A stretch of DNA of 44,641 nucleotides from positions 1-44,641 of the forward strand of contig JAIOYZ010000029.1 of assembly GCA_021740845.1 (NCBI GenBank), in the 5' to 3' direction. Shown piece by piece: positions 1-7,674 of the stretch. The notes under the pieces were generated by a model. That model had not been told where the DNA came from and did no database searches. It was given only the letters and a program-made list of their open reading frames with translations. The first letter of the stretch is position 1. Each line of letters begins with the position of its first letter. The translations under genes were made by a program, and so were the position numbers. Source of the DNA: Bacteroidia bacterium (GTDB taxonomy: Bacteria > Bacteroidota > Bacteroidia > UKL13-3).

Positions 1-2
1 TT

Positions 3-338
3 ATTGGAGCAGCAAAAGAAGGAGATTTTGGCCATTTAATAATTTGCGGTTTGGGCGGAATTCATGTGGAGGTTTTCAAGGATATTTCGTTTGGCTTGGC
101 GCCATTGAGGAAGGAAGAAGCCTTAGAAATGGTGGAATCGCTTAAAGGATTCCCCATCCTAAAAGGATATAGAAACAGAAAAGGAGTCAATATAGATGCG
201 TTTGTTGAAGCCATAGTTCGCATTTCTTCTTTAGTGCATTTGGCCCCAGAAATTGTAGAACTAGATATGAATCCATTTAAAGCAACCGAAGAATATATTA
301 AAGCAGTTGATGTAAGAATTAGAATTTTAAAAAAATAA
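3..338 (+). CDS. Acyl-CoA synthetase (ADP-forming), C-terminal part of the ATP-grasp subunit/domain (partial, 5' end outside window)
   Basis: The frame is open to the left edge of the window, so only the last ~111 residues are present. The sequence reads ...GDFGHLIICGLGGIHVEV... and later EIVELDMNPF. These are the ATP-grasp landmarks of NDP-forming acetyl/acyl-CoA synthetases: the Gly-rich FGxGG-(I/H)-xVE stretch with the phosphate-loop glutamate, and the E(I/L)D(I/M)NP metal-binding motif near the C terminus. These enzymes interconvert acyl-CoA + ADP + Pi with acid + CoA + ATP. The same domain also closes Pat-type protein acetyltransferases, and the missing N-terminal part would decide between them. 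norC follows after 15 bp, so the genes may be co-transcribed. No start codon can be assigned; the TTG at 51 is internal. Confidence 0.85.
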   Translation: MGAAKEGDFGHLIICGLGGIHVEVFKDISFGLAPLRKEEALEMVESLKGFPILKGYRNRKGVNIDAFVEAIVRISSLVHLAPEIVELDMNPFKATEEYIKAVDVRIRILKK

Positions 339-353
339 TGAAGGAATCGTTTT

Positions 354-767
354 ATGAAGCCGATTTATTTCTTTCTTCCTTTGGTTTGTGCATTTGCTAT
401 TTTTAGCTTTCGCATTTATAGCACACCCATTCCCAATCAACCTCAATTTGACGAAAATACATTAGGCCAAATTGCGAAAGGAAAATTGGTTTATCAAAAA
501 TACAATTGCCAAAGCTGCCATCAAATATATGGCTTGGGAGGTTATCTCGGCCCAGATTTAACCAACTGTATGAAGGAAGGTAGAAATGGAGAATTGCTCA
601 TAAAAACACTTACTCAAGTTGGCACCACACAAATGCCAAGTTTTCCAATTTCAGAATCGGAAATGGAAAACCTAATTGCATTTTTCAAAGCCTTGGATCA
701 AACCGGAAATAGCGACCCCAGACATTTTATTGTTTCATCCAACGGAATGATTGCAGAACATGAATAA
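354..767 (+). CDS. norC: NorC-like membrane-anchored mono-haem cytochrome c subunit of nitric oxide reductase
   Basis: The protein has 137 residues. Residues 5-22 form one N-terminal hydrophobic segment (uncleaved anchor). A single class-I cytochrome c domain follows, with haem motif CQSCH at 52-56, a GxGGxxGPDL segment typical of NorC just after it, and the probable axial Met at residue 94 (QMPSFP). The size, single anchor and single haem match NorC of cytochrome-c-dependent NO reductases, which passes electrons from periplasmic donors to the NorB catalytic subunit. The gene overlaps the norB start by 8 bp, which implies translational coupling. Start: ATG at 354, 15 bp after the preceding stop. 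The assignment rests on this pairing as much as on the sequence, because mono-haem cytochromes are a broad family. Confidence 0.85.
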   Translation: MKPIYFFLPLVCAFAIFSFRIYSTPIPNQPQFDENTLGQIAKGKLVYQKYNCQSCHQIYGLGGYLGPDLTNCMKEGRNGELLIKTLTQVGTTQMPSFPISESEMENLIAFFKALDQTGNSDPRHFIVSSNGMIAEHE

Positions 768-2121
768 GTGGGAAACCAATTTTGCCAAGCTCTTTATAAA
801 TACAGCATTGTTAATGCTTTTGGCTGGAATACTTTTGGGTTGTTTGGCAGCGGCATCGTATATCTGGCCTGGGTTTTTAAAACAAGATTTAGGCTTTATT
901 TCCCTCAGACCCATGCATGTTAGCGCGGTACTTTTTTGGATATTATTAGGAGCCAGCGGCTGTGTATATTTCGGGTTGAACCAAAATTTGCCGAATTCTA
1001 TTAACAAGCATTTAGCCTTAACCCAATGGGCATTGTGGATTATTGCTATAATGGGAATTTTCTTTTCTTATTTTCAGGGAAAGTTTGGTGGAAGAGAATA
1101 TTGGGAGTTTGAACCCATTTGGGCTTTACCCATTTTAGCTGCTTGGATTTTGTTCTTAATTCAGTTTTTGGTTCAAGCCAGAAAAATGAAAAACTGGCCC
1201 GTATATGTTTGGATGTGGATGACAGGAATATTGTTTTTTGTTTTCACCTTCACCGAAAATTATTTGTGGCTAATTCCAGGATTTAGAAAAGAAATAATTG
1301 GAGATTTAACCATACAATGGAAGGCCAACGGCTCCATGGTTGGTTCCTGGAATCAAATACTTTATGGCACTTCCATTTTCTTAATGGATAAGATTAGTGG
1401 CAACAACAAAACCTCCACCAGCAAGGTGGCGTTTTTCCTATATTTCTTAGGCTTTTTCAATCTGCTATTCAACTGGGGACATCATATTTATACCTTGCCA
1501 ACTCAACCCTATATCCGACCAATTTCTTATGCCGTTAGTATGACCGAATGGGTATTTTTTGCTAAGACTATTTATACTTGGAAAAATCAATTATCGGAAG
1601 CTAAAAAACACTTTTCATTTTTCCCTTATCGCTTTTTATTGGCCACTAATTTTTGGGTTTTCTTGAACCTAATTCAAGCCTTGTTTATGTCGATACCAGC
1701 ATTGAATTTATATACACATGGAACGCATATTACGGTTGCACATGCCATGGGAACAACTATAGGCATCAATACCATGATTATTTTTGCAACAGCATTTATG
1801 TTGTATACCAATCCATGCTATAATTTCTTGCAAGGCAACAAACAACTCAATAGATTATTTTGGTTATTGCAACTTGGTTTATTAGTATTTTGGGTATCCT
1901 TATTGGGAGCAGGAGTAGAAAAAGGACTCTGGCAAATGGCAGAATCCAGAGGAAATTTTGGGGATATGATGAACCATTTACGACCTTGGTTTATTGGCTT
2001 TTTTATTGGAGGAATTCTCTTAAGCATTGCTATTATTGGTTTGGCCTTGAACCTAATTTGGGCTTATATTTTTTGTAGAAAGTACCCTGAAAAAGAGCAG
2101 GAACTGAAGCCTATAGAATAA
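760..2121 (+). CDS. norB: NorB-like haem-copper-oxidase-family subunit with non-canonical metal ligands
   Basis: The protein has 453 residues and about 12 hydrophobic helices. Preferred start is ATG 760; an upstream in-frame TTG at 751 would add three residues. Conserved cNOR landmarks: helix-II His in RPMHVSAVLFW (H53, low-spin haem), GREYWEFEP (111-119, Ca/haem-propionate region), tandem His in WGHHIY (H241, H242), Glu in SMTEW (E263), and THGTHITVAH with H328 as haem b3 ligand. Departures: where cNOR has HLWVEGVWE (first FeB His plus Glu), this protein has NGSMVGSWN (190-198), so His becomes Asn and both Glu are lost. The second low-spin-haem His (HGH motif) is Met330 (HAM). The fold and the partner NorC argue for electron transfer to NO or a related N-oxide, but the FeB site cannot be canonical. 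The frame is intact with no sign of decay. Confidence 0.8.
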   Translation: MNKWETNFAKLFINTALLMLLAGILLGCLAAASYIWPGFLKQDLGFISLRPMHVSAVLFWILLGASGCVYFGLNQNLPNSINKHLALTQWALWIIAIMGIFFSYFQGKFGGREYWEFEPIWALPILAAWILFLIQFLVQARKMKNWPVYVWMWMTGILFFVFTFTENYLWLIPGFRKEIIGDLTIQWKANGSMVGSWNQILYGTSIFLMDKISGNNKTSTSKVAFFLYFLGFFNLLFNWGHHIYTLPTQPYIRPISYAVSMTEWVFFAKTIYTWKNQLSEAKKHFSFFPYRFLLATNFWVFLNLIQALFMSIPALNLYTHGTHITVAHAMGTTIGINTMIIFATAFMLYTNPCYNFLQGNKQLNRLFWLLQLGLLVFWVSLLGAGVEKGLWQMAESRGNFGDMMNHLRPWFIGFFIGGILLSIAIIGLALNLIWAYIFCRKYPEKEQELKPIE

Positions 2122-2141
2122 AATTTTCTTTGTAAAAAAAC

Positions 2142-2558
2142 ATGTTGAGTATCAGTAAAAAATTTAGGTTTGAAGCCGCACACGCCATTTTCAATTACAA
2201 TGGCCCTTGTAAAAATATTCATGGTCATAGCTATATTTTATGGGTTAGTATTCAAGGACAAAAAGACCCAGAAACCCAAATGCTGCTAGATTTTAAATTA
2301 TTAAAAAACATTGTAGAAGACAATTTTGTAAAGCAAGTAGACCATGCCATTATGCTTAATAAGAACCATCCAGAAAGTAATTTATTTACGGATTATACAG
2401 GCAAAACCTATTGGCTAGAAGGAGAACCCACAGCAGAAAATTTAATTGAACACGCAGCGAATTTGATTCAAAACGCGTTACCCAACAACGTAAAACTAAG
2501 TAAACTAAAACTCTACGAAACCGAATCATCTTATGTAGAATGGGAGGCAGATTTGTAG
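2142..2558 (+). CDS. queD: 6-carboxy-5,6,7,8-tetrahydropterin synthase / 6-pyruvoyl-tetrahydropterin synthase family (QueD)
   Basis: The 138-residue length is typical for the T-fold QueD/PTPS family. Zinc ligands are visible as H14 in FRFEAAH and H27/H29 in NIHGHSY, with the catalytic-type Cys23 (GPCKNIHGH). The VDHAIML segment (catalytic Asp-His) and the C-terminal ETESSYVEW motif (pterin-anchoring Glu) also fit. QueD converts dihydroneopterin triphosphate to carboxytetrahydropterin, the first committed step toward queuosine. Without the other que genes next to it, a pterin role cannot be excluded. The start is ATG 2142, 20 bp after norB. A TTTG lies 9 bp upstream of the ATG (2129-2132), so a very short leader is possible. 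Confidence 0.88.
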   Translation: MLSISKKFRFEAAHAIFNYNGPCKNIHGHSYILWVSIQGQKDPETQMLLDFKLLKNIVEDNFVKQVDHAIMLNKNHPESNLFTDYTGKTYWLEGEPTAENLIEHAANLIQNALPNNVKLSKLKLYETESSYVEWEADL

Positions 2559-2621
2559 TATTGGGGTATAAATTTCAAATTGTTTGATAGCTTATCAAGT
2601 TGTCCCAATTTCACTTAAAAT

Positions 2622-2951
2622 TCAAAAGAAACCTGTCTCTGTTTTCCTTTTCTTTATCGTTTTTATGATATAATTTTCATCACCCATAACACTGTAATCA
2701 CTTAAATTAACTTGTGGTTTTGGTTCAATATTAAACCTTCTTCCCAACCCTCCATCGTACTCCCATAACTCCGCAGACATAATATTTCCAACACCTGTCT
2801 ACTCATCATCCCCTTCTTGCCCATTAAAACGGAAGAGGTAGGTGATTGTGTCGGATTTTAGAGGTAGTTTTTTGCCCTTAGTGCATTTATTGGGAAATGC
2901 ACCAAAATGGCTGAAATGCTTGTTATGTATGCCAAAGCGAAGGTTTTGCAT
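2622..2951 (-). pseudogene. Remnant of an Rhs/YD-repeat protein C-terminal core (one in-frame stop)
   Basis: Read on the minus strand from ATG at 2951, the frame gives 50 codons starting MQNLR and ending FNGQEGDDE, then TAG (2799-2801). It then stays open in the same frame to a TGA at 2622-2624. The post-stop part contains TGVGNIMSAELWEYDG, GLGRRFNIEPKPQ and SDY, which correspond to the Rhs-associated core (FNGxExDxE..., YDxRLGRWxSxDP..., SPYxxxxNNP). So this is a piece of an Rhs-type polymorphic toxin core broken by a nonsense codon and lacking the rest of the protein. Its first ~40 residues resemble those of the ORF at 6193-6459. Its 5' part and upstream DNA belong to the ~345-bp repeat described separately. 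Expression as a short 50-residue peptide is possible but unlikely to be functional. Confidence 0.65.
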
Positions 2952-3213
2952 TAATAAAACAATTGAATTATTACCTCATCGAATTGAAAAAGCAAAATAG
3001 GCAATAAAATCATTAAAGAAGGAAGATTTTAAACTTTGACAAATATTTATAACAGGTACATCAGGTCTTTTTTGGTTCAAACCGAAATTTAATGTGGCTG
3101 ATTCTGGAAAGGCTTATTAAAATTAAGACTTGGTTTGCAATTTTTACTCGCGAGCTTAAGCTCGTTTCATAGTCGGACGAAGGCATCGTTTACGCCCAAC
3201 GGGGAAATATTTT
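2868..3213. repeat. Copy 1 of a ~345-bp intergenic repeat ending in a structured palindromic element
   Basis: This stretch is closely similar by eye (most positions identical) to 6371-6715. It includes the first ~30 codons of the Rhs-remnant ORF on the minus strand. The right end holds a perfect 14-bp palindrome CGAGCTTAAGCTCG (3151-3164), then a small hairpin gacga-aggca-tcgtt (3176-3190), then a conserved cgcccaacgggga tail. A shorter third copy of the palindrome-hairpin end is at 8491-8546. The rest of the gap between queD and 3377 (about 3214-3376) shows no coding frame or clear signal. Confidence 0.8.
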
Positions 3214-3376
3214 TCTGACAAGTTATAATGAACCAAAGTTATGATTGATTAAAATAGAATAACTGGATTGGTATAAAACAAACAGCAGTCTATAACTTAT
3301 ATTGGAAGGGGAATTTTCTTTTTATAGCAAATGCCAAAGTTATTTTTTGCATTCTACCATGCCAATTTTTTTTATT

Positions 3377-5002
3377 CTATTTGTTTCCGCTACTTAGCAA
3401 TTTTAATATTCTATTGCCAGCTTCTGTTAACTGATAAGTTTGATTTGGATGTGTTTTTTCATCTGGAAATTCCATCTTAACCCAGCGATTTTCTATTAAT
3501 GGGTCAAGATATTTTGCCCTATTTTTTGATTGGTTACTTAAATCCATTTTTTCAAACAATTCACTTCTTTTCATTCTATCGGTTAGAATTTCTAAAATTT
3601 CATAAACTCTATCGTGAATCTCTTTATTAATTATTTCTATGGCCAAATTTCCAACTCCATTAATAGCTCCGTTACCAGCTCCGTTACTAAAAGCCAAAAT
3701 CTCCTCTAAGTCTTTGAAAACAGGGACATTTACTCCGTTACTAGCTCCGATACTCATGCCATCATGTGCAGGCAAAGTAGCAAGCACATAGGTACTTGTT
3801 TCATCCGTATCAAAAGAAGGAGCAGGGGAACCATTATCAGTCATTGCTTTATAAATAGTTGGAAATCCCGTGCCCCTACCTTCTGTTAAATGTAATTCTT
3901 TTAGAAAATCACCAATACGTCTGTTTCTATATTCTCTGGCTACAATTCGCCTGTGGGTTTTTAAAACTTTGGTGTTAACTGGAGGAACTGGCCCTGGGAA
4001 ACTTAATATTTCAATTTTATCGGGCCATATCTGTATTTCAATTGGGCTGCCCAATTCATAACTTTTATGAAACACGGCATTAGACAGCGATTCCTCAACT
4101 GCTGCATAAGGGAAATTATAGAACCTGTTGGCTTCCGCTTTGCTTGCAACTTTTACTACTTGTTCTGCAATAATATTGGTTTGAAAAAACGATAAAGTAT
4201 CGCGCAATTGCTTTTGCAAAGGCCCTTTAAAATAATATTCCTTATAGTTTGTGCTGGTATTGTCTTTATGCCAAACCAGTTCAATCCAAGCTCTATTAAA
4301 AAAACGTTCAGGCTCTTTACAGAAAAAAAGTAATCCAACATTTACTGGACGTACATTTTCATTTGATCCTTTTGCGATAAACATAGTTCTACATAAATCT
4401 TCAAACGACATGGATTTACTTTCTTCATATAAATCACTCTTTACTTCTTGTAGATGTGCTTGAATCAATCCTAAATCTAAATCCTGAATGCTTGCCTGAT
4501 TGTTTACCCTATCGTCAAATGGAATACGAGCGGTTAGCTCTTGTAAGCGCCTTAATATTTCGCCTCTGGCTATTATACTGTTTGAACCTACACGTACATA
4601 AGCTTCACGTGTGCCGCTATTACTTCCTAAAGAAGATGGAGCTGTGTAAATGCGATTATCTCCAGAAGGACACCACAAAACTAAAATTTGTTGCTCTTGC
4701 AATATAAATGGTTGGGAAATAGGAAAATAGTTTGGCTGGACTTTGTTACCAAGCTCAATAATTTTCTTTTGAATGGAATCTACTTGCTTCTGTTGTAATC
4801 CAGCTGGAGGAAAAATGGGTTGTCCATCATTTTCAGCAATACCAATAATAATGTAACCACCACCCCAATTGTGTAAGTCATTGGCAAATGCGCAAATCGA
4901 ATGAATTACATCCTCTGGATTCCAGCCTTGCTTAAACTCTAGCCGCTCCCACTCAATGGTATTGCCGTTAACTAATTCTTCAATATTAATTGGGAGTGCC
5001 AT
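3377..5002 (-). CDS. AlbA_2 / Schlafen-type (AAA-4) putative ATP-binding protein with C-terminal winged helix
   Basis: The protein has 541 residues. Residues ~15-140 match the AlbA_2 (divergent AAA-4) domain: the opening EWERLEFKQGW, then CAFANDLHNWGGGYIIIGI, then a YVRVGSNS strand. Residues ~290-410 look like the HATPase_c_4 part of COG2865 regulators, with YPFAAVEE-type text (FPYAAVEESLSNAVFHKSY) and EGRGTGFPTIYKAM. A low-complexity Asn-Gly linker (NGAGNGAINGVGN, ~440-455) precedes a C-terminal ~80-residue winged-helix-like region. Members are annotated as transcriptional regulators or ATP-dependent helicases and often occur in accessory or defence neighbourhoods; the reaction is unknown. 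The small ORF at 5067-5303 lies 64 bp upstream on the same strand and may be co-transcribed. Confidence 0.75.
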   Translation of the reverse strand: MALPINIEELVNGNTIEWERLEFKQGWNPEDVIHSICAFANDLHNWGGGYIIIGIAENDGQPIFPPAGLQQKQVDSIQKKIIELGNKVQPNYFPISQPFILQEQQILVLWCPSGDNRIYTAPSSLGSNSGTREAYVRVGSNSIIARGEILRRLQELTARIPFDDRVNNQASIQDLDLGLIQAHLQEVKSDLYEESKSMSFEDLCRTMFIAKGSNENVRPVNVGLLFFCKEPERFFNRAWIELVWHKDNTSTNYKEYYFKGPLQKQLRDTLSFFQTNIIAEQVVKVASKAEANRFYNFPYAAVEESLSNAVFHKSYELGSPIEIQIWPDKIEILSFPGPVPPVNTKVLKTHRRIVAREYRNRRIGDFLKELHLTEGRGTGFPTIYKAMTDNGSPAPSFDTDETSTYVLATLPAHDGMSIGASNGVNVPVFKDLEEILAFSNGAGNGAINGVGNLAIEIINKEIHDRVYEILEILTDRMKRSELFEKMDLSNQSKNRAKYLDPLIENRWVKMEFPDEKTHPNQTYQLTEAGNRILKLLSSGNK

Positions 5003-5066
5003 TATTAAATTATAGTATTTTGATTTACTCCACAGAGATTATTTTGATTCTAATGTTTAGTCCAAT

Positions 5067-5303
5067 TTATTTCTTTAGCCATTTCTTCACCTTTTTCATA
5101 ACTTCTACATCATGTGTTCCGTCACCTCTATCGGCTTCTTTAATGCCCTGCTCTAATGAAGCTCTTACATCATCAGGTAGACTCTCTAGCCAGTTTGCCT
5201 CTGGGTGTGTATCAAAAATAGCTTTGATATGGTTGATTATTCCTTTGTCTTGGGGATCAATGATTTTCTTAGCTAAATCTAGTTTTATCGTGTCGATGCT
5301 CAT
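5067..5303 (-). CDS. Small antitoxin-like protein without an adjacent toxin
   Basis: The 78-residue protein begins MSIDTIKLDLAKKIID and ends in a Lys-rich helix (VMKKVKKWLKK). The arrangement is typical of Bacteroidota addiction-module antitoxins: N-terminal helical segment, a middle LPDDVRASLEQGIKEADRGDGTHD, then a C-terminal helix ending in WL(K/R)K. The usual RelE/ParE partner would start within a few bases of its stop; instead the AlbA_2-type gene begins 64 bp away. It is therefore either an orphan antitoxin or a small partner of the AlbA_2 protein. No promoter was clearly recognised. The 221-bp gap up to 5525 shows nothing recognisable. Confidence 0.6.
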   Translation of the reverse strand: MSIDTIKLDLAKKIIDPQDKGIINHIKAIFDTHPEANWLESLPDDVRASLEQGIKEADRGDGTHDVEVMKKVKKWLKK

Positions 5304-5524
5304 TTGTTCATTTTTTCAATTCAAATCTACATAAAAATCCGTTTATAAAATTAACCCAATTGATGATACTTGCTAACCTGTTTGGGTTGAATTCATGTAA
5401 GTTATAGTTTAACTTTTTAAACTACTTTTGTTAGAATATACATAATCGCATTTATATCTATTACACTGAGCACATAAATGGCACACTCCAACAGTAAAAA
5501 TCAATAGTGATACTTCCCAAAAAT

Positions 5525-6184
5525 TCATTCCCATCCTTTACTAAATTTCAAAAATGGATTGCGTTCACAATCTTCAAAAAGCTTGAATCCCTTGAGTTCC
5601 GAATCAGAATAAAAGACAAAACCCATTGCGGGAATAAAATAAACATTTGAACTTTTGTAGTTCGGATCAAAATCCAATTTCCCCAATTTCTGAAGTTTAA
5701 AACGGATGTTTTCATAGCAATCAATTTCATCCGTTACAAAATAGGTGATTTTATAATGGTAAACCTTTTGCCCCTGGATAGTTAATACGGTGCGGGGTTC
5801 ATACTCCTCAAAACAAATGAGTTCACCAAATGCTTTAGAGTGAACGGTCTTGTAATAGTATGTAAATAAACGATTCCTGAAACAGTATGAAGAGAATACA
5901 GGATAGACTATTCCATCTGCTATAAACCCTAAAGTATCCCCTTTAAGCACCAATTTCAGATCATAAGCCGCGTTATCCTCAAAAGATCCTATAGAGCTGT
6001 CCAGATAGCATATTCCTGTTTTTACCACATAGCTGTTTGAATCCAACGTTGTCAGATAAGCTTCCCCGGAAAAATCATCCACCGCGTAAATGCCTTTATA
6101 CAACCTTTCGCAATGCAACGTCTGACCACTAGCCTGATTGAAGACTATAAAAATACACGCAACAATGAAATTAAAAGTCCTCAT
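5525..6184 (-). CDS. Secreted protein of unknown function (candidate immunity protein of an orphan toxin module)
   Basis: The 219-residue protein has a clear N-terminal signal peptide (hydrophobic FNFIVACIFIVFNQASG, probable cleavage before QTLHC). The mature part is rich in Tyr, Phe and Asp with short beta-like segments. I do not recognise a family. It starts 8 bp after the stop of the ORF at 6193-6459, which carries an N terminus related to the Rhs remnant. The same order (short non-secreted ORF, then a signal-peptide protein within a few bases) recurs at 7447-7656/6746-7444. That layout is what displaced toxin-tip/immunity pairs of Rhs systems look like, so a periplasmic immunity role is an inference from context only. 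Confidence 0.6.
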   Translation of the reverse strand: MRTFNFIVACIFIVFNQASGQTLHCERLYKGIYAVDDFSGEAYLTTLDSNSYVVKTGICYLDSSIGSFEDNAAYDLKLVLKGDTLGFIADGIVYPVFSSYCFRNRLFTYYYKTVHSKAFGELICFEEYEPRTVLTIQGQKVYHYKITYFVTDEIDCYENIRFKLQKLGKLDFDPNYKSSNVYFIPAMGFVFYSDSELKGFKLFEDCERNPFLKFSKGWE

Positions 6185-6192
6185 TATTCTGG

Positions 6193-6459
6193 TTAAATTT
6201 CTTCCGATTCTTGGTATTCCATTTCACATATTGCTTTATATACTTCTCTATCTCCTTTCGTCATATCCAGCGGCGCATTCATATATTTCACTCTATATTG
6301 AACCTGTTTCATGTAGTTCAGATCTTTGTCTTTAAAAGCGAAGAGGTATTCTCCAGTATCGAATTTAAGGTGCGATTTTTTGCCCTTAGTGCATTTATTT
6401 GAAAAAGCACCAAAATGACTGTAAGGCTTGGCATTTATGACAGTGCGAAGATTTTGCAT
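6193..6459 (-). CDS. Short ORF with Rhs-remnant-like N terminus (possible detached toxin tip)
   Basis: The 88-residue protein starts MQNLRTVIN and shares about 35 N-terminal residues with the Rhs remnant at 2622-2951 (SHFGAF-NKCTKGKK, then DT--YLF-F). It then diverges completely (KDLNYMKQVQYRVKYMN..., ending QESEEI). The shared N-terminal segment lies inside the ~345-bp repeat, so the ORF is a fusion of repeat-borne and unique sequence. A TGA lies just upstream in frame, so the protein cannot begin earlier. It is 8 bp from the secreted protein gene and probably co-transcribed with it. It could be an orphan C-terminal toxin fragment or non-functional debris. Confidence 0.45.
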   Translation of the reverse strand: MQNLRTVINAKPYSHFGAFSNKCTKGKKSHLKFDTGEYLFAFKDKDLNYMKQVQYRVKYMNAPLDMTKGDREVYKAICEMEYQESEEI

Positions 6460-6715
6460 TAATAAAACAATTGAATTATTACCTCATCGTAATGATAAAG
6501 CAAAATAGGTAATAAAATCATTAATGAAGGGAGATTTTAAACATTGGCAAATATTTATAACAGGTACTCTAGGTCTTTTTGGGTTCAAACCGAAATTTGG
6601 TTTAGGATGGTTGTGGAAAGGCTTATTTAAATTAAGACTTGGTTTGCAATTTTTACTCGCGAGCTTAAACTCGTTTCATAGTCGGACTTAGACAAAGTCT
6701 ACGTCCAACGGGGAC
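6371..6715. repeat. Copy 2 of the ~345-bp intergenic repeat
   Basis: This copy is collinear with 2868-3213. The central palindrome is imperfect here (gagcttaaactc), but the hairpin is preserved with different bases: gactt-agaca-aagtc (6685-6699) instead of gacga-aggca-tcgtt. Both strands of the stem changed together, which points to a selected structure rather than passive homology. The minus-strand ORF 6193-6459 starts inside the repeat. Confidence 0.8.
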
Positions 6716-6745
6716 ACAGCCATTTGAAGATATGTCAATAAAAAA

Positions 6746-7444
6746 CTATCTTTTGAGAGGCTCTCCCCAGTCTTCCGTTTCAACTTCAAACTCAATCCGC
6801 CCCTTTACATTGTATCCTGTTAATTTATTATTTTTCGTCAATCGATACAATTGCCCGTCAGCCCATACTTTCTCCTCTACTACTTTGTTACAATCCCTGT
6901 AAGTACCCATTGCTATCACCTGATTATCCCTCATAACAAGTCGTAATTTCATAAATCCTTTTTCATAAATTAGCAATGAAGAGAAATTTTCATACGTACC
7001 GTATCGTTTTCTCATACCATTCAATAAACCATTTTCAACAGTTTTAATGCTTATTCGTTTACATATTCCATTTTTATAAATCAAATATTTAGACCACCTA
7101 CCGTCAGGCAAGGTATCTTTTTCAGGATTACACGTATCTTGACGAGTCGTTATAATGTCCATTGGATCCTCGAAAATGGCCAACGTATCATAACCAAAGC
7201 CTTCATAACTTGGGAAAGAATAGGCTTTCATATCGTTTCTCCCTTCATAAACAATATAAATGCCAGGTGACTTGCCATTTAGAAAACTACACTGCATTGA
7301 ATCAACCCCGGCAAACTCATTCACCAAGCAAACAGAATCCCTAAAATCTCTCCAAATAAAAACGCTTGATCGCGACTGCCCTTTCACAACATCGATTAAG
7401 AAAAACAAATAAGCAGAGAATATTATAGTCTTTATACCTCTCAT
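6746..7444 (-). CDS. Secreted protein of unknown function (candidate immunity protein)
   Basis: The 232-residue protein has an N-terminal signal peptide (TIIFSAYLFFLIDVVKGQ). The mature part contains repeated short aromatic beta-type motifs resembling MORN-like variants (GRWSKYLIYKNGICKR, NGLLNGMRKRYGTYENF, WADGQLYRLTKNNKLTGYN). Such motifs are common in Bacteroidota toxin-immunity neighbourhoods, but no precise family is claimed. It begins 2 bp after the TAG of the 7447-7656 ORF, so the two are almost certainly translated together. Codon use and AT content look like the rest of this accessory stretch. Confidence 0.6.
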   Translation of the reverse strand: MRGIKTIIFSAYLFFLIDVVKGQSRSSVFIWRDFRDSVCLVNEFAGVDSMQCSFLNGKSPGIYIVYEGRNDMKAYSFPSYEGFGYDTLAIFEDPMDIITTRQDTCNPEKDTLPDGRWSKYLIYKNGICKRISIKTVENGLLNGMRKRYGTYENFSSLLIYEKGFMKLRLVMRDNQVIAMGTYRDCNKVVEEKVWADGQLYRLTKNNKLTGYNVKGRIEFEVETEDWGEPLKR

Positions 7445-7446
7445 AA

Positions 7447-7656
7447 CTAGTTTGGATTAAAACGTATTGTTTGAACATTAGCCCCTGCATCTACTATGTC
7501 ACCATTGCTAGTAGAAATTCTGCTAGCATCAAAATTTTCTACCTTGAGTACATTCTTAATATAGTCTAAAAGACAGGCCTTCCAACCCTTAGCCATCTCC
7601 TTCGCCAACTGATGTTTCATTGAAAAAAAGTCATTGAAATTGTTTATGTGAAACAC
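7447..7656 (-). CDS. Short ORF, possible detached toxin C-terminal fragment
   Basis: The 69-residue protein (MFHINNFNDFF... ending ANVQTIRFNPN) has no signal peptide or membrane segment. The region KEMAKGWKACLLDYIKNVLK looks like an amphipathic helix. The C-terminal Asp-Ala-Gly-Ala-Asn-Val-Gln-Thr-Ile-Arg-Phe-Asn-Pro ending is reminiscent of the last residues of Rhs or filamentous toxin tips, but I cannot name a family. Its stop is separated by only 2 bp from the start of the downstream secreted protein gene, mirroring the pair at 6459-5525. It may be a fragment left after recombination. Confidence 0.4.
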   Translation of the reverse strand: MFHINNFNDFFSMKHQLAKEMAKGWKACLLDYIKNVLKVENFDASRISTSNGDIVDAGANVQTIRFNPN

Positions 7657-7674
7657 TTAAATTTTGATTTCATG

